Below, piece after piece: positions 1 to 9,098 of a DNA stretch of 64,000 bases. The notes beneath the pieces are model-generated. The model worked only from the letters and a program-made list of their open reading frames with translations, was not told where the DNA came from and did no database searches. The DNA is from Burkholderia sp. IMCC1007. GTDB lineage: Bacteria > Pseudomonadota > Gammaproteobacteria > Burkholderiales > Burkholderiaceae. Both the position numbers and the translations under genes were made by a program. The stretch covers positions 248,001 to 312,000 of the forward strand of contig NZ_JAPVQY010000001.1 in the NCBI RefSeq assembly GCF_027257875.1, read 5' to 3'. How positions within the stretch are numbered: the stretch's first letter is position 1; each line of letters begins with the position of its first letter.

Positions 1-542
1 TCCTTGTCGTTGAAGAACTGGGTCGTCGGTTCGTCGTTCGCGATCAGCACGGCCGGGCTGCTCCACGTCTGTCCGCCGTCGGTCGACACCGACGCGCCGA
101 CCGCGTTGCTGTTGTTCGACTGGTTGAACGAGATCGACACCGAGTACGCGGTGCCGTCCGGCCCGAACGATACCCACGGATCGGACGCGCGCTCGTACTT
201 GAGCCCGCCCGGCGCACATGCGCTGAACGGCTGCGGCGTACGCGCCCAGGTTGCGCCCGCATCGAACGTATAGCCGGCGACGAGCCCGTGGGCGCCGCCG
301 TTCGACCAGCGGTCCTGCTGCCACACGCCGATCATGTTGTTCGGGTTCGCCGGGTTGACCGCGAGCCACGGTTCGACTTCTGCATTCACGTAGTTGGTGC
401 CGGGGCCGCCGATGGTGCACGCGGCGAACGGGCTCGGGCCGGACACGACGACGGGGTCGGCGTGCGCGGCAGCGGCGGCGGCAAGCGCCATCGCGGCGGA
501 CAGGCGGGTGACAAGCGGATGGGACACGATCATGCGTCGCAT
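1..542 (-). CDS. Exported sialidase/BNR-repeat-like protein, 3' part beyond the window
   Basis: The N-terminal 180 or so residues are visible; the gene continues past the left edge. The protein starts MRRMIVSHPLVTRL followed by an alanine-rich hydrophobic stretch ending AHA, a Sec-type signal peptide of about 27 residues. The mature part contains phrases typical of BNR/Asp-box beta-propellers (WLAVNPANPNNMIGVWQQDRW, FDAGATW, VSTDGGQTWSSP); the S-x-D-x-G-x-x-W Asp boxes are visible. Such proteins are exo-alpha-sialidase-like glycoside hydrolases or WD40/YVTN-like secreted propellers. GAGGAG lies 8 nt upstream of the ATG at 542-540, which decides the start over the ATG at 533. Activity cannot be assigned from this part alone. 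Confidence 0.75.
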   Translation of the reverse strand, partial: MRRMIVSHPLVTRLSAAMALAAAAAAHADPVVVSGPSPFAACTIGGPGTNYVNAEVEPWLAVNPANPNNMIGVWQQDRWSNGGAHGLVAGYTFDAGATWARTPQPFSACAPGGLKYERASDPWVSFGPDGTAYSVSISFNQSNNSNAVGASVSTDGGQTWSSPAVLIANDEPTTQFFNDK

Positions 543-996
543 GGACGACTCCTCGGTGAGGTGCGAATGCGATGGCGGGGCATGACGAGGCAACGCGAGC
601 CGCGGCGCGGCACAGCATGCCGCGCACGTCGCTGCGTGTCATTCAGCATGCCGCTTCAGTCATCGCAATCCGCGTGCGCTGGATGCCGCCAGCGCTTCGG
701 TTAAGACTCCTCTTCGTTTTCAATGCTTGTCGGGTGTGTCTGCGATGTCGACCCGACGGGGAAGCCAGTCAGGGCATGCGACGAATGTGTCGAAGTGGTT
801 GCAATGTAGACGATTGGAATGCCGCGCAACAGGCGGTTTTTTGTAACAGGACGTAGCCGGAAATCGTTGCCGGAAGCCGGTGTCCGGCATGCAAGATTTG
901 CCGTTGCGGCCGCATCGAAATCGAATCGGAAACGCGAATCGCAATCGCTTGCGATTGATGTCGGCACGCACCGGTCGCGAGCACGTGATGCGCTGC
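543..996. other. Gene-free stretch between the sialidase-like gene and marR
   Basis: No convincing coding frame. It must hold the promoter of the leftward sialidase-like gene and the 3' end of the hydrolase-marR transcript. A 16-bp inverted repeat with 7-bp arms (CAATCGC-TT-GCGATTG, 942-957) sits 40 bp past the marR stop and could form a short hairpin; no T-tract follows it. Confidence 0.5.
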
Positions 997-1428
997 TCAG
1001 CGCTCCACGGGAAACCGGTCCTGCAACGCGTGCAGCCAGCGCGCGACGACGTCGAGTTCCTCGTCGGAAAACCCGTCGCACAGCTTGCCGTTGAGCTCGC
1101 GCAGCAGCACGCGCGCGCGCTTGAGCGCCGCGTGACCTGCGTCGGTCAGGAACAGGCGTGTCGCGCGCCCGTCGTCCGAGTCGGCGTGACGCGCGAGCAA
1201 GCCGGCTTTCGCCATCCGATCCGCGAGCCCCGTCATCGCGGACGGCGCCAGTTGCAGCGCCGCGCCGACTTCGCCGATCAGCGCGCCGTCCTGCTTCGCG
1301 AGACAGAACAGCACGCCGGCCTGCGCGGCGCTCGCTCGCGTATCGGTCTCGGCCTTGCGGTCGACCCAGCGCTGCACGCGCCGCTGGCCGATGTTCAACA
1401 GTAAAAACAGTCGTCGATCTTCGCTCAA
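997..1428 (-). CDS. MarR-family transcriptional regulator
   Basis: Predicted 143-residue winged-helix repressor. The core (GASAAQAGVLFCLAKQDGALIGEVGAALQLAPSAMTGLADRM, then the wing DSDDGRATRLFLTDAG) is typical of MarR. No ATG fits; the best start is TTG at 1428-1426, giving MSEDRRLFLLLNIGQRRVQRW. This TTG overlaps the TGA stop of the upstream hydrolase (TTGA), so the two genes are probably translationally coupled. Length agrees with the family (about 140-150). It most likely binds the two inverted repeats upstream of the hydrolase (2365-2410) and controls its own operon; the ligand is unknown. Confidence 0.85.
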   Translation of the reverse strand: MSEDRRLFLLLNIGQRRVQRWVDRKAETDTRASAAQAGVLFCLAKQDGALIGEVGAALQLAPSAMTGLADRMAKAGLLARHADSDDGRATRLFLTDAGHAALKRARVLLRELNGKLCDGFSDEELDVVARWLHALQDRFPVER

Positions 1429-2342
1429 GCTCGGTTCCCACCAGCAATGGAAAGGGACGGGCGACCCGCATCGCGTGACGCATCGAGCGCCTGCGCGAGC
1501 CAGTCGGCGACAGCGGGCCACAGCACCGTGCCGGGCCGGCTGCGGAAGAAACCCATGTGCCCGACCGGTCCGCTGCCGGCCGCATGCGGATCGATCTGGC
1601 GGCGTTCGACGGCCGCCCGGGTCAGGTAGCTTACCAGTAGGTCGATCGCGCGCGGGTTCGCCCACGGGTCGTCGTCGAAGCCCAGCGCGAGGATCGGCAA
1701 CTGCTGTTTCCCGAAACGCTCGGCGGCGCCCAGCGTCGGATCGTCGAAGAAGTAGCGTGGCAGCGTGGTCCAGCGGCTCCATTCGCGGAACACGCCGGCC
1801 GGCAGATCCTCGCCGAGCCCGAGCCGCTTGCCGGGCACGTAGCCGAGCAGCGCGCACGCGAGCGGGCCGAGCACGCGCAGGATCAGCCGCACCTTCAGGC
1901 GTTCCGCCGCGCGCGAGATCAGCCGTGTGCTGCCCGCGTGCGCGGCGACCATCACCGCCGCACGCAGGTGCGCGGTGCCGGCCGACAATCCGATCGCGTG
2001 GCCGCCGACGCTATGCCCGACCGCCAGCAGCGGCAGCCCGTCGTATGCGTCGCGCGCCCACGCGATCGCCGCGCCGACGTCGAGCTCGACCCAGTCGCGC
2101 ATCCGGGCCTGCAACGCGCTGAGGCGCGCGGGACGCGACGCGCCGATGCCGCGATAGTTGTAGGTCAGCGCGGCGAACCCGCGCGCGGTCAGGAAGCGCG
2201 CGAAGCCCGCGTACAACCGTTCCGGCACGGCCGTGGCCGGATGAATCAGCACCAGCGCACGCGGTGCCGCGTCGGGCAACCAGAGGGTGCCGCGCAGCGG
2301 ATAGCCGTCGGCGGCGGCAAACCCGATGGGTTCGGATGTCAT
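1425..2342 (-). CDS. Alpha/beta hydrolase
   Basis: A 305-residue alpha/beta-hydrolase of the uncharacterised YheT/YcjY-like type. The nucleophile elbow is GHSVGG (in LLAVGHSVGGHAIGLSAG) and an oxyanion-side segment reads VLIHPATAVPERLYAGFARFL. A late His in GPVGHMGFF would complete the triad. There is no signal peptide, so it should be cytoplasmic. The ATG at 2342 gives MTSEPIGFAAADG and follows a GAGGG element; an upstream in-frame start would run through the operators and is unlikely. It is co-transcribed with the overlapping marR. The substrate is probably the same small lipophilic compound or ester that the MarR protein senses, by inference only. Confidence 0.85.
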   Translation of the reverse strand: MTSEPIGFAAADGYPLRGTLWLPDAAPRALVLIHPATAVPERLYAGFARFLTARGFAALTYNYRGIGASRPARLSALQARMRDWVELDVGAAIAWARDAYDGLPLLAVGHSVGGHAIGLSAGTAHLRAAVMVAAHAGSTRLISRAAERLKVRLILRVLGPLACALLGYVPGKRLGLGEDLPAGVFREWSRWTTLPRYFFDDPTLGAAERFGKQQLPILALGFDDDPWANPRAIDLLVSYLTRAAVERRQIDPHAAGSGPVGHMGFFRSRPGTVLWPAVADWLAQALDASRDAGRPSLSIAGGNRA

Positions 2343-2364
2343 GACGGCCCTCGTTCGGCGAGTT

Positions 2365-2410
2365 ATTTCGTATGCGAAATATAGGCCGGGATTTATTTCG
2401 CGCACGAAAT
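2365..2410. promoter_or_regulatory. Two copies of a MarR-type operator
   Basis: ATTTCGTATGCGAAAT (2365-2380) and ATTTCGCGCACGAAAT (2395-2410) share identical arms ATTTCG-N4-CGAAAT, extendable to TATTTCG/CGAAATA. Their starts are 30 bp apart, near three helical turns, so two dimers would bind the same face. They lie 23 and 53 bp before the start of the hydrolase-marR operon, where an autorepressor is expected. Confidence 0.75.
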
Positions 2411-2641
2411 ATCTGTCGAGGAATCATTCGAACGACCCGTCGCGAAGCGCTGCGCACGGCCGCCGCGACGCGCCGTGCTTCATAAAAGCTTTGCATCTTT
2501 GCATATCAGAATATTGCGTTTGTCTCATGATGAAGATCGACGTATCTTCACCGGTTCCATCCCGTCCGCCGGCCGTCGCGCATGGCGGACAACCGGGCGC
2601 CGCCATCGTGCGGCAGCCCGCCAACCTCCGGGGAGATCACG

Positions 2642-3607
2642 TTGCTGAGCCGAATCGTCACGGCGCTCCTGCTCGCGCTTGCCGCGCAGCCGGGCCTCGC
2701 GAAAGACACCGTCACGCTGCGCGTCGGTGAACAGAACTACTTCAACATCCAGGCGTCGATGGAGGCGTCCGGCGTGCTGAAGGACCTGCCTTACACGATC
2801 GAGTGGAAGCACTTCCAGGCCGCCGCACCCGTCGCCGAGAGCCTGAACGGCAACGCGATCGACATCGGCTTTCTCGGCGATTCCGCGCTGCTCACGCTGG
2901 CCGCGCGCGGCGCGCCGGTGAAGGTCGTCGCGGTGTCGCGGCAGAGCCTCGATGGCGTCGCGATCCTCGTGCCGAAGAACTCGCCGGTGCGCACCGTGGC
3001 CGACCTGCAGGGCAAGACCATCGCGGTCTGGCGCGGCGCGTGGAGCCAGCAGCTCGTGCTGCGCGCGCTCGAACACGCGGGCCTGCGCGCGGATGCCGTC
3101 AAGTACGCGTACCTCATGCCGATCGACGCGACCAACGCGCTCGCGAACGGCTCGGTCGACGCCGTGTCGCTGTGGGAGCCGTTCGTCAGCACGCTCGCGC
3201 TGCGGCAAGGCGCGCGACCGGTGACCACCGCGCAGGGGCTGATGCCCGCACTGAGCTTCGTCGCCGCGAACGAGCAGGCGGCGACGGGCAGGCGCGCGGA
3301 AATCACGGATTTCCTGAAGCGCGTGGTGGCCGCGCGCCAGTGGGTCGACAGCCATCCGCGCGAGTACGCGGACCTGTGGGCGAAGCGCGCGAAGCTCGAA
3401 CCGGATGTGGCGTACCGCTGGCTCAATAACGCGCACCAGCGCGTGGGGCCGGTCGACGAGACGGCCGCGAAGGATGCGCAGAACACGGCCGATTTCCTGC
3501 ACAAGGCCGGCGTGATCCCGACCGCCTACGACACGTCGAAGCTGCTCGACCGCTCGTATGCGGGCGCGTTCGCAGTGCCGGCGCAAAAGACGGCCGCCGC
3601 GCAGTGA
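2642..3607 (+). CDS. Aliphatic-sulfonate-type ABC transporter substrate-binding protein (SsuA family)
   Basis: A 321-residue periplasmic binding protein. The start chosen is TTG at 2642 (MLSRIVTALLLALAAQPGLA), preceded by GGGGAG at 6 nt and giving a clean Sec signal peptide; the longer ATG-initiated frame at 2582 would add a non-signal N-terminus. The body has NMT1/SsuA features: SLNGNAIDIGFLGDSALLTLAARG, VPKNSPVRTVADLQGKTIAVWRG and ANGSVDAVSLWEPF. It should bind alkylsulfonates or a related sulfur compound. An SsuD-like monooxygenase follows on the same strand, but no permease or ATPase for it lies here, so it probably uses a transporter encoded elsewhere. Confidence 0.85.
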   Translation: MLSRIVTALLLALAAQPGLAKDTVTLRVGEQNYFNIQASMEASGVLKDLPYTIEWKHFQAAAPVAESLNGNAIDIGFLGDSALLTLAARGAPVKVVAVSRQSLDGVAILVPKNSPVRTVADLQGKTIAVWRGAWSQQLVLRALEHAGLRADAVKYAYLMPIDATNALANGSVDAVSLWEPFVSTLALRQGARPVTTAQGLMPALSFVAANEQAATGRRAEITDFLKRVVAARQWVDSHPREYADLWAKRAKLEPDVAYRWLNNAHQRVGPVDETAAKDAQNTADFLHKAGVIPTAYDTSKLLDRSYAGAFAVPAQKTAAAQ

Positions 3608-3707
3608 CCGTGCCGCCGTGCCGCGCCGGCAGGCGGCCCACGGCGGGTTCGCGATCCCGGCGATTTTCCCGGCCATTTCCGTTCGGCAACCAGAAGGACA
3701 CCCCGAC

Positions 3708-4800
3708 ATGCCCGTCGACATTATCGGCATGATCACCGCGACACCCGGCGCGGAGGTCGACGTACCGGGCGGCGCCGCCGTCCAGCCCGACTACGTGCGG
3801 CGCTTCGCGCGCGCACGAAACGGCCGGCTTCGACCAGATCCTGGTCGGCCATTTCAGCAACGCGGCGGACGGCTTCGTCGTCGCGTCGTTCGCGGCGGCT
3901 GCGACCGAACGCATCCGCATCCTGCTCGCGCACCGGCCGGGCGTGATCGTGCCGTCGGCCGCCGCGCGGCAGATCGCGACGCTCGACGTGTTCAGCGGCG
4001 GGCGGCTCGCGCTGAACGTCGTATCGGGCGGCGACGACGCCGACCTGCAGCACGACGGCGATTTCGTGCCGCACGACGCGCGCTACCGTCGTACCGGCGA
4101 ATATCTCGACGTGCTGAAACGCATCTGGCTCGCCGACGCGCCGGTCGATCACGACGGCGAGTTCTACCGGATCCGCGGCGCGTCGCCGCTCGTGAAAAGC
4201 GAGCAGCGTCCGCACGTGCCGATCTATTTCGGCGGGTCGTCGCCGGCCGCGCTGGCCGTCGCCGGGCAGCACGCGGACGTCTACATGACGTGGGGCGAAC
4301 CGCTCGCGTCGATACGCGAGCAGATCGCGCGCGTGCGGGCCGCCGCGGCGCCGTTCGGACGCGCGCCGCGCATCAGCGTGTCGTTCCGGCCGATCGTCGC
4401 GGACACCGAAGCCGCGGCATGGGAGAAGGCCGACGCGATCCGCGAGCGTGTGCGCGCAGCCCGGCTCGCGAACGGCCAGCCGATCGACGGCCATGCGCCG
4501 CAGAATGCGGGTTCGCAACGATTGATGGCCGCCGCCGCGCAGGGCGACGTGCTCGACGAACGGTTATGGATGGGCGTCGCGAACCTGACGGGCGCGCGCT
4601 GGAACTCGACCGCGCTCGTCGGCACGCCCGAACAGGTCGCGCGGGCGCTCGGCGCGTACTACCGGCTCGGCGTGTCGACGTTCCTGATTCGCGGTTTCGA
4701 TCCGCTCGACGATGCGCTCGATTACGGGCGCACGCTGATTCCGGCGATTCACGCGCACGTCGCCGAACTCGACCGGCACGATGCGGCAGTGACCGCGTAG
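3708..4800 (+). pseudogene. SsuD-like FMNH2-dependent alkanesulfonate monooxygenase, frameshifted
   Basis: The ATG at 3708 opens MPVDIIGMITATPGAEVDVPGG..QPDYVRRFARA, and the reading frame then shifts. Restoring two bases in the GC tract at 3806-3814 gives RAHETAGFDQILVGHFSNAADGFVVASFAAAATERIRILLAHRPGVIVPSAAARQIATLDVFSGGRLALNVVSGG, a standard luciferase-like monooxygenase, which continues in the second frame to 4800. Family members release sulfite from alkanesulfonates using FMNH2. An AGAAGGA element precedes the ATG. The lesion is at a dinucleotide repeat, so it may be replication slippage, a phase-variable site or an assembly error. As written, no full-length protein is made from the normal start. 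Confidence 0.8.
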
Positions 4801-4823
4801 ACAAACACGGCCGCGACCGCGAT

Positions 4824-4859
4824 TCGCCCCGGCATTTCCGTTGCGCAATGCCGGGGCGA
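4824..4859. terminator. Bidirectional hairpin between convergent genes
   Basis: A perfect 13-bp stem (TCGCCCCGGCATT at 4824-4836 pairing with 4847-4859) closes a 10-nt loop between the stop codons of the SsuD-like gene and the leftward binding-protein gene. Its position and stability suit a transcription terminator serving both strands, though there is no long T-tract. Confidence 0.6.
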
Positions 4860-4902
4860 TGTCGTTTCGGGCGTCGCCCCGGCAATGACCGGGCCCGTCG
4901 TA

Positions 4903-5835
4903 TCAGAACGACGGCAAGCCCGGCGGATTCGTTTCCGCGCGCGCGATCGCCTCGCTCTGCAACCCCCAGCGCGCGAGCGCCTGGCCGTAGCGGCCGTTGC
5001 CGATCAGCGTGTTGGTCGCGAGCGTGAGCGCCGGCGCGAGCCCGCTGCCGCGCCGCGTCGCGATCGCGACATCCGCGTTTGCCGGCCAGCCCGCATTGAC
5101 GACGCCGACCCGCCGGATCTTGCCGTCGCGCGCGGCCTGGTACGCGAGCGACGCGTTCGGGTTCAGCTCGGCATCGGCGCGGCCAGACAGCAGCGCGACG
5201 CGCGACGCCGCATCGTCGTCGAAATAGAGCAGTTCGGTGGCCTTCAGCCCTTGCGCGACGTTGCGGCGGCTCCATTCGAGCAGGATGTGCTCCTGGCTCG
5301 TGCCGGCGCCCGTGATGATGCGCAGGCCGGCGATGTCCTGCGGGCCGTCGATCCTCGCGATCGGGCTGGCCGTGCGGACGTAGAACCCATGCAGCCCGAG
5401 CCGGTAGGTCGTGAAGTCGTATTTCTCCTTGCGCTTCTCGGTCACGCCGACGTTCGAGATCACCGCGTCGTACTTGCCCGACGTGAGGCCCAGCGGCCAG
5501 TCTGCCCATGCGATCGGCAGCAGCACGAGCGTGCGGCCGAGGGTATCGGCGACGAGTTGCGCATAGTCGGGATCGGCGCCGACCACGGTACGCGCGTCGG
5601 TCGCATAGGTCGAGACGGGCGGCGCATGCGGCGCGATCGCGACCGTGAACGCGCCGTCGCGCACCCAGCGGTAGCCGCTCGCCGCGCGAATCGCCGCGTC
5701 GTCGCGCGCTGCGCGGATCCGGCCGGTCTGGCGCGGATCGAGGTCCGCCGTGGCTGCGGCGGCATCCGCCGCATGCCAGCGCAGGCCGGCAGCCGCGGCC
5801 AGCGCGGCGGTCATGAAGTGGCGTCGGTCGATCAT
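4903..5835 (-). CDS. Family-3 ABC transporter substrate-binding protein (sulfur amino-acid type), paralogue 1
   Basis: A 310-residue periplasmic binding protein of the polar amino-acid family. N-terminus MIDRRHFMTAALAAAAGL carries a twin-arginine-like motif before its hydrophobic core. Conserved text includes YATDARTVVGADPDYAQLVADTLG, ADWPLGLTSGKYDAVISNVGVTEKRKEKYDF and the C-terminal TNPPGLPSF. It is closely similar to the binding protein at 10188-11129, with the same phrases in the same order. It is the last gene of the operon, 34 bp after the permease-ATPase gene. Likely cargo is a cystine- or S-alkylcysteine-type compound, by analogy with TcyJ/TcyK of Bacillus; it is not demonstrated. Confidence 0.85.
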   Translation of the reverse strand: MIDRRHFMTAALAAAAGLRWHAADAAAATADLDPRQTGRIRAARDDAAIRAASGYRWVRDGAFTVAIAPHAPPVSTYATDARTVVGADPDYAQLVADTLGRTLVLLPIAWADWPLGLTSGKYDAVISNVGVTEKRKEKYDFTTYRLGLHGFYVRTASPIARIDGPQDIAGLRIITGAGTSQEHILLEWSRRNVAQGLKATELLYFDDDAASRVALLSGRADAELNPNASLAYQAARDGKIRRVGVVNAGWPANADVAIATRRGSGLAPALTLATNTLIGNGRYGQALARWGLQSEAIARAETNPPGLPSF

Positions 5836-5869
5836 CGTGCGGTGTCTCTCAATGCGTGAGCGGCGTGCA

Positions 5870-7651
5870 TCACAGCACCCGCGACAGGAACGCGCGCGTG
5901 CGCGCATGAACCGGTGCGTCGAGCACGACGGCGGGCGGCCCCGACTCGACGATGCGGCCGCGCTCCATGAACAGCACGTTGTCGGCGACTTCGCGTGCGA
6001 AGCCGATCTCGTGCGTGACGATCACGAGCGTGGTGCCCGAGCGCGCGAGTTCCTTGATCACGTCGAGCACTTCGTTCACGAGCTCCGGATCGAGCGCCGA
6101 CGTCGGTTCGTCGAACAGCAGCACCTTCGGCCGCAACGCGAGCGCCCGCGCGATCGCAACGCGCTGCTGCTGGCCGCCGGACAACTGGCGCGGATATGCA
6201 TCGGCCTTGTCCGCGAGCCCGACGCGCGCGAGCAGCGTGCGCGCGGTCCGCTCGGCGGCATCGCGCGCGACGCCGGCAACCGCCATCGGCGCCTCGATCA
6301 GGTTCTCGAGCACCGTCAGGTGCGGGAACAGGTTGAAGTTCTGGAACACCATGCCGACCGCCGTGCGCCGCTTCAGCACGTCGCGTTCATGCAGTTCGTG
6401 CAGCACGTCGCCGTTGCGGCGATAGCCGATCAGCTCGCCGTCGATGTCGATGAAGCCGTCGTCGACGCGTTCGAGGTGGTTGATCGTGCGCAGCAGCGTC
6501 GACTTGCCGGAGCCGGACGGCCCGACGATCACCGTCACGCTGCCGCGCGGCGCGACGAACGACACGTTGTCGAGCACGCGCTGCATGCCGAACTGCTTCG
6601 ACACGTTGTGCACGGCGACTTCGCCGCCGGGACGCGCCGACAGCGGCGCCACCGATGCGGCGCCGGCCTCGCCGTGAGCCGGCACGGCAGCCGCCGCGCG
6701 CCGCCACAGCGCGCTGACGCGCGCGAGCACGAACGTCAGTGCCGACGGCGGCGGATTGCGCAGCGCGCCGCGCGCATAGTGGCGCTCGACCTGCACCTGG
6801 ATCGCCGACAGTACCGTCAGGATGATCAGATACCAGACGGTCGCGACCATCAGCAGCGGGATCACGTCGAGGTTGCGGCGATAGATCACCTGCACCGTGT
6901 AGAACAGCTCCGGCATCGCGAGCACGTAGACCATCGACGTGCCCTTCGCGAGCGAGATCAGGTCGTTGAACGCGGTCGGCAGGATCGCGCGCATCGCCTG
7001 CGGCAGCACGATCCGCGAGGTCTGGCGGCCGCGCGGCAGGCCGAGCGCGGCCGCGGCTTCGAGCTGCCCCTGGTCGACCGCGAGAATGCCGCCGCGGATC
7101 ACTTCCGCGGAAAACGCCGCGTGGTTCAGCGTGAGGCCGAGCACGGCCGCGAAAAACGGGCTGATCAGGTCGGTGGTCGGCGTGTCGAACCACACGATGC
7201 GGGTGAACGGCACGCCGAGCCGCACGTGCTCGTACAGATAGCCGAGGTTGTTCAGGATCAGCAGCAGCACGATCAGCGGAATCGACCGGAACAGCCATAC
7301 GAAGGTCCACGCGCTCGCGGCGAGCAGGCGCGAGCGCGACAGCCGGGCCAGCGCGACGAGCGCGCCGAGCGCGAAGCCGAACACCGCGCCGAGCAGCGTC
7401 AGCAGCAGCGTGCGCGCGAGCCCGGAGAGCACCGGCGGCGACAGGAACCATTCGGCGAACACCGGCCAGCCCCATTGCGGGTTGCCGAGGATCGAATACA
7501 GCGCGAGCGCGATCAGCACGAGCGCGAACACCGTGCCGGCCGTGCGGGACCGGTGGCGGGCCGGCACGATGCGCAGGTGCGTGCCGCCGTTGCGTGTGCC
7601 GGGGGAAGAGAGCGGCGGCAGCGCGCCGCCGAGGTGGGTCGTGTCGCTCAT
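5870..7651 (-). CDS. Fused ABC permease-ATPase for amino-acid-type substrates
   Basis: About 593 residues combining two normally separate subunits. Residues 40-290 are a HisM/TcyL-type permease with several membrane segments and the EAA-type cytoplasmic loop (GLPRGRQTSRIVLPQAMRAI, near 200-225). After a linker, residues 340-593 are a complete ATPase: Walker A GPSGSGKST near 377, Q-loop VFQNFNLFP, signature LSGGQQQR near 489, Walker B VLLFDEPTSALDP near 510, and the H-loop in VIVTHEIGFARE. Start ATG at 7651 (MSDTTHLGG) was preferred over 7693. It sits between a monooxygenase gene and a binding-protein gene, and should import the compound those enzymes oxidise. Confidence 0.9.
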   Translation of the reverse strand: MSDTTHLGGALPPLSSPGTRNGGTHLRIVPARHRSRTAGTVFALVLIALALYSILGNPQWGWPVFAEWFLSPPVLSGLARTLLLTLLGAVFGFALGALVALARLSRSRLLAASAWTFVWLFRSIPLIVLLLILNNLGYLYEHVRLGVPFTRIVWFDTPTTDLISPFFAAVLGLTLNHAAFSAEVIRGGILAVDQGQLEAAAALGLPRGRQTSRIVLPQAMRAILPTAFNDLISLAKGTSMVYVLAMPELFYTVQVIYRRNLDVIPLLMVATVWYLIILTVLSAIQVQVERHYARGALRNPPPSALTFVLARVSALWRRAAAAVPAHGEAGAASVAPLSARPGGEVAVHNVSKQFGMQRVLDNVSFVAPRGSVTVIVGPSGSGKSTLLRTINHLERVDDGFIDIDGELIGYRRNGDVLHELHERDVLKRRTAVGMVFQNFNLFPHLTVLENLIEAPMAVAGVARDAAERTARTLLARVGLADKADAYPRQLSGGQQQRVAIARALALRPKVLLFDEPTSALDPELVNEVLDVIKELARSGTTLVIVTHEIGFAREVADNVLFMERGRIVESGPPAVVLDAPVHARTRAFLSRVL

Positions 7652-7708
7652 GTCGGGGAAGGTCCTCGAGTCGGTCGGGAGCGCGCCGCGCAACGCGGCG
7701 CGGCGGCA

Positions 7709-9091
7709 TCAAGCGTGCGCTTCGGCCGCGTCGTCCTGTTTTTGCGCTGCGTCAGGCGTTGCAGTAGGCGCTGCGTTCGACGCCGCATGACGGCTCGCCT
7801 TGCGCGGCAGGCCGAGGTGATCGCGCAGCGTGCTGCCCGGCAGGTCGCGGCTGTAGCGGCCGCGCGCCTCGAGCACCGGGATCACCAGGTCGATGAAATC
7901 GTCGACGCCCTGGGCCTGCACCGCGAAGCCGAGGATGAAGCCGTCGCCGGCGCCCGCGTCGTGCCAGCGGATCAGCTCGTCGGCGACGTGCTCGGCCGTG
8001 CCGATGAAGTTCGGGCGCGGCGTCGCGACGGCGAGCGCCGTTTCGCGCAGCGTCAGGTTCTGGCGCCTGGCGTCGGCCTTGATCCGGTCGGTGGTCGAGC
8101 GGAAGCTGTTGCGGCCGAGGTCGCCGAGCTCAGGGAACGGCGCATCCAGCGCGTACTGCGTGAAATCGTGGTGATCGAAGTAGCGGCCGAGATACGCGAG
8201 CGCTTCGTCGATCGTCAGCAGGTCGCGGATCGCCTGGTATTTGTCCTCCGCTTCGGCTGCCGTGCGGCCGACGATCGGCCCGATGCCGGGGAAGATCTTC
8301 ACGTCGCCGGGCTGCCGCCCGTGCTCGATTGCGCTTTGCTTCACGCGCCGCGTGAACGCGGCCGTTTCGTCGAGCGACGGCGAATGCGTGAACACCGCGT
8401 CCGCGTACTTGCCCGCGAGCCCGACGCCCGTGTCGGACGAGCCGGCCTGGAAGATCACCGGCTGCCCCTGCGGCGAACGCTGGATGTTCAGCGGGCCCGC
8501 GACCTGGAAGAAGCGGCCGTGGTGGTCGAGCGTATGCAGCTTGTCGCGATCGAAGAAGCGGCCCGATGCGCGATCGCGCACGAATGCGTCGTCGTCCCAG
8601 CTGTCCCACAGCCCCTGCACGACGTCGAGGTATTCGTCGGCGATCTCGTAGCGCAGCGCGTGATCGGGATGCGCCTTGCCGAAATTCTTCGCGGTGCCTT
8701 CGAGCGGCGTCGTCACGACGTTCCAGCCCGCGCGCCCGCCGCTGATCGTGTCGAGCGACGCGAGCTGGCGCGCGACCGTAAACGGCTCGCTGTACGACGT
8801 CGAGATCGTGCCGGCGAGGCCGATCTTCTTCGTCGCGACCGCGAGCGCCGACAGCACGGTCAGCGGCTCGAAGCGGTTCAGGAAGTGCGGGATCGACTTC
8901 TCGTTGATGTAGAGGCCGTCCGCGACGAACGCGAACGCGATGCCGGCGGCTTCCGCCTTGCGCGCGATGCCGATCGCGAAGTCGAGGTTGATGCTCGCGT
9001 CCGGCGGGTTGCTCGGGTGCCGCCACGCGTTCATGTGGCTGCCTGCGCCTTGCAGCATCAGGCCGAAGGGAATCGATCGTCGGGTCGTCAT
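7709..9091 (-). CDS. NtaA/SnaA/DszA-family flavin-dependent monooxygenase
   Basis: A 460-residue luciferase-like monooxygenase that should use FMNH2 supplied by a separate reductase. Characteristic text: GLMLQGAGSHMNAWRHP, FAFVADGLYINEKS, TISTSYSEPFTVARQLASLDTISGGRAGWNVVT and VIFQAGSSDTGVGLAGKYADAVF. Family members cleave C-S or C-N bonds; the Bacillus homologues YxeK and YtnJ (CmoJ) act on N-acetyl-S-alkylcysteines. The start at 9091 lies only 7 bp past the stop of the preceding monooxygenase gene, so both are in one operon. The last 30 or so residues are a low-complexity Ala/Gln/Asp tail not needed for the fold. Confidence 0.88.
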   Translation of the reverse strand: MTTRRSIPFGLMLQGAGSHMNAWRHPSNPPDASINLDFAIGIARKAEAAGIAFAFVADGLYINEKSIPHFLNRFEPLTVLSALAVATKKIGLAGTISTSYSEPFTVARQLASLDTISGGRAGWNVVTTPLEGTAKNFGKAHPDHALRYEIADEYLDVVQGLWDSWDDDAFVRDRASGRFFDRDKLHTLDHHGRFFQVAGPLNIQRSPQGQPVIFQAGSSDTGVGLAGKYADAVFTHSPSLDETAAFTRRVKQSAIEHGRQPGDVKIFPGIGPIVGRTAAEAEDKYQAIRDLLTIDEALAYLGRYFDHHDFTQYALDAPFPELGDLGRNSFRSTTDRIKADARRQNLTLRETALAVATPRPNFIGTAEHVADELIRWHDAGAGDGFILGFAVQAQGVDDFIDLVIPVLEARGRYSRDLPGSTLRDHLGLPRKASRHAASNAAPTATPDAAQKQDDAAEAHA

Positions 9092-9098
9092 GGGAGCG

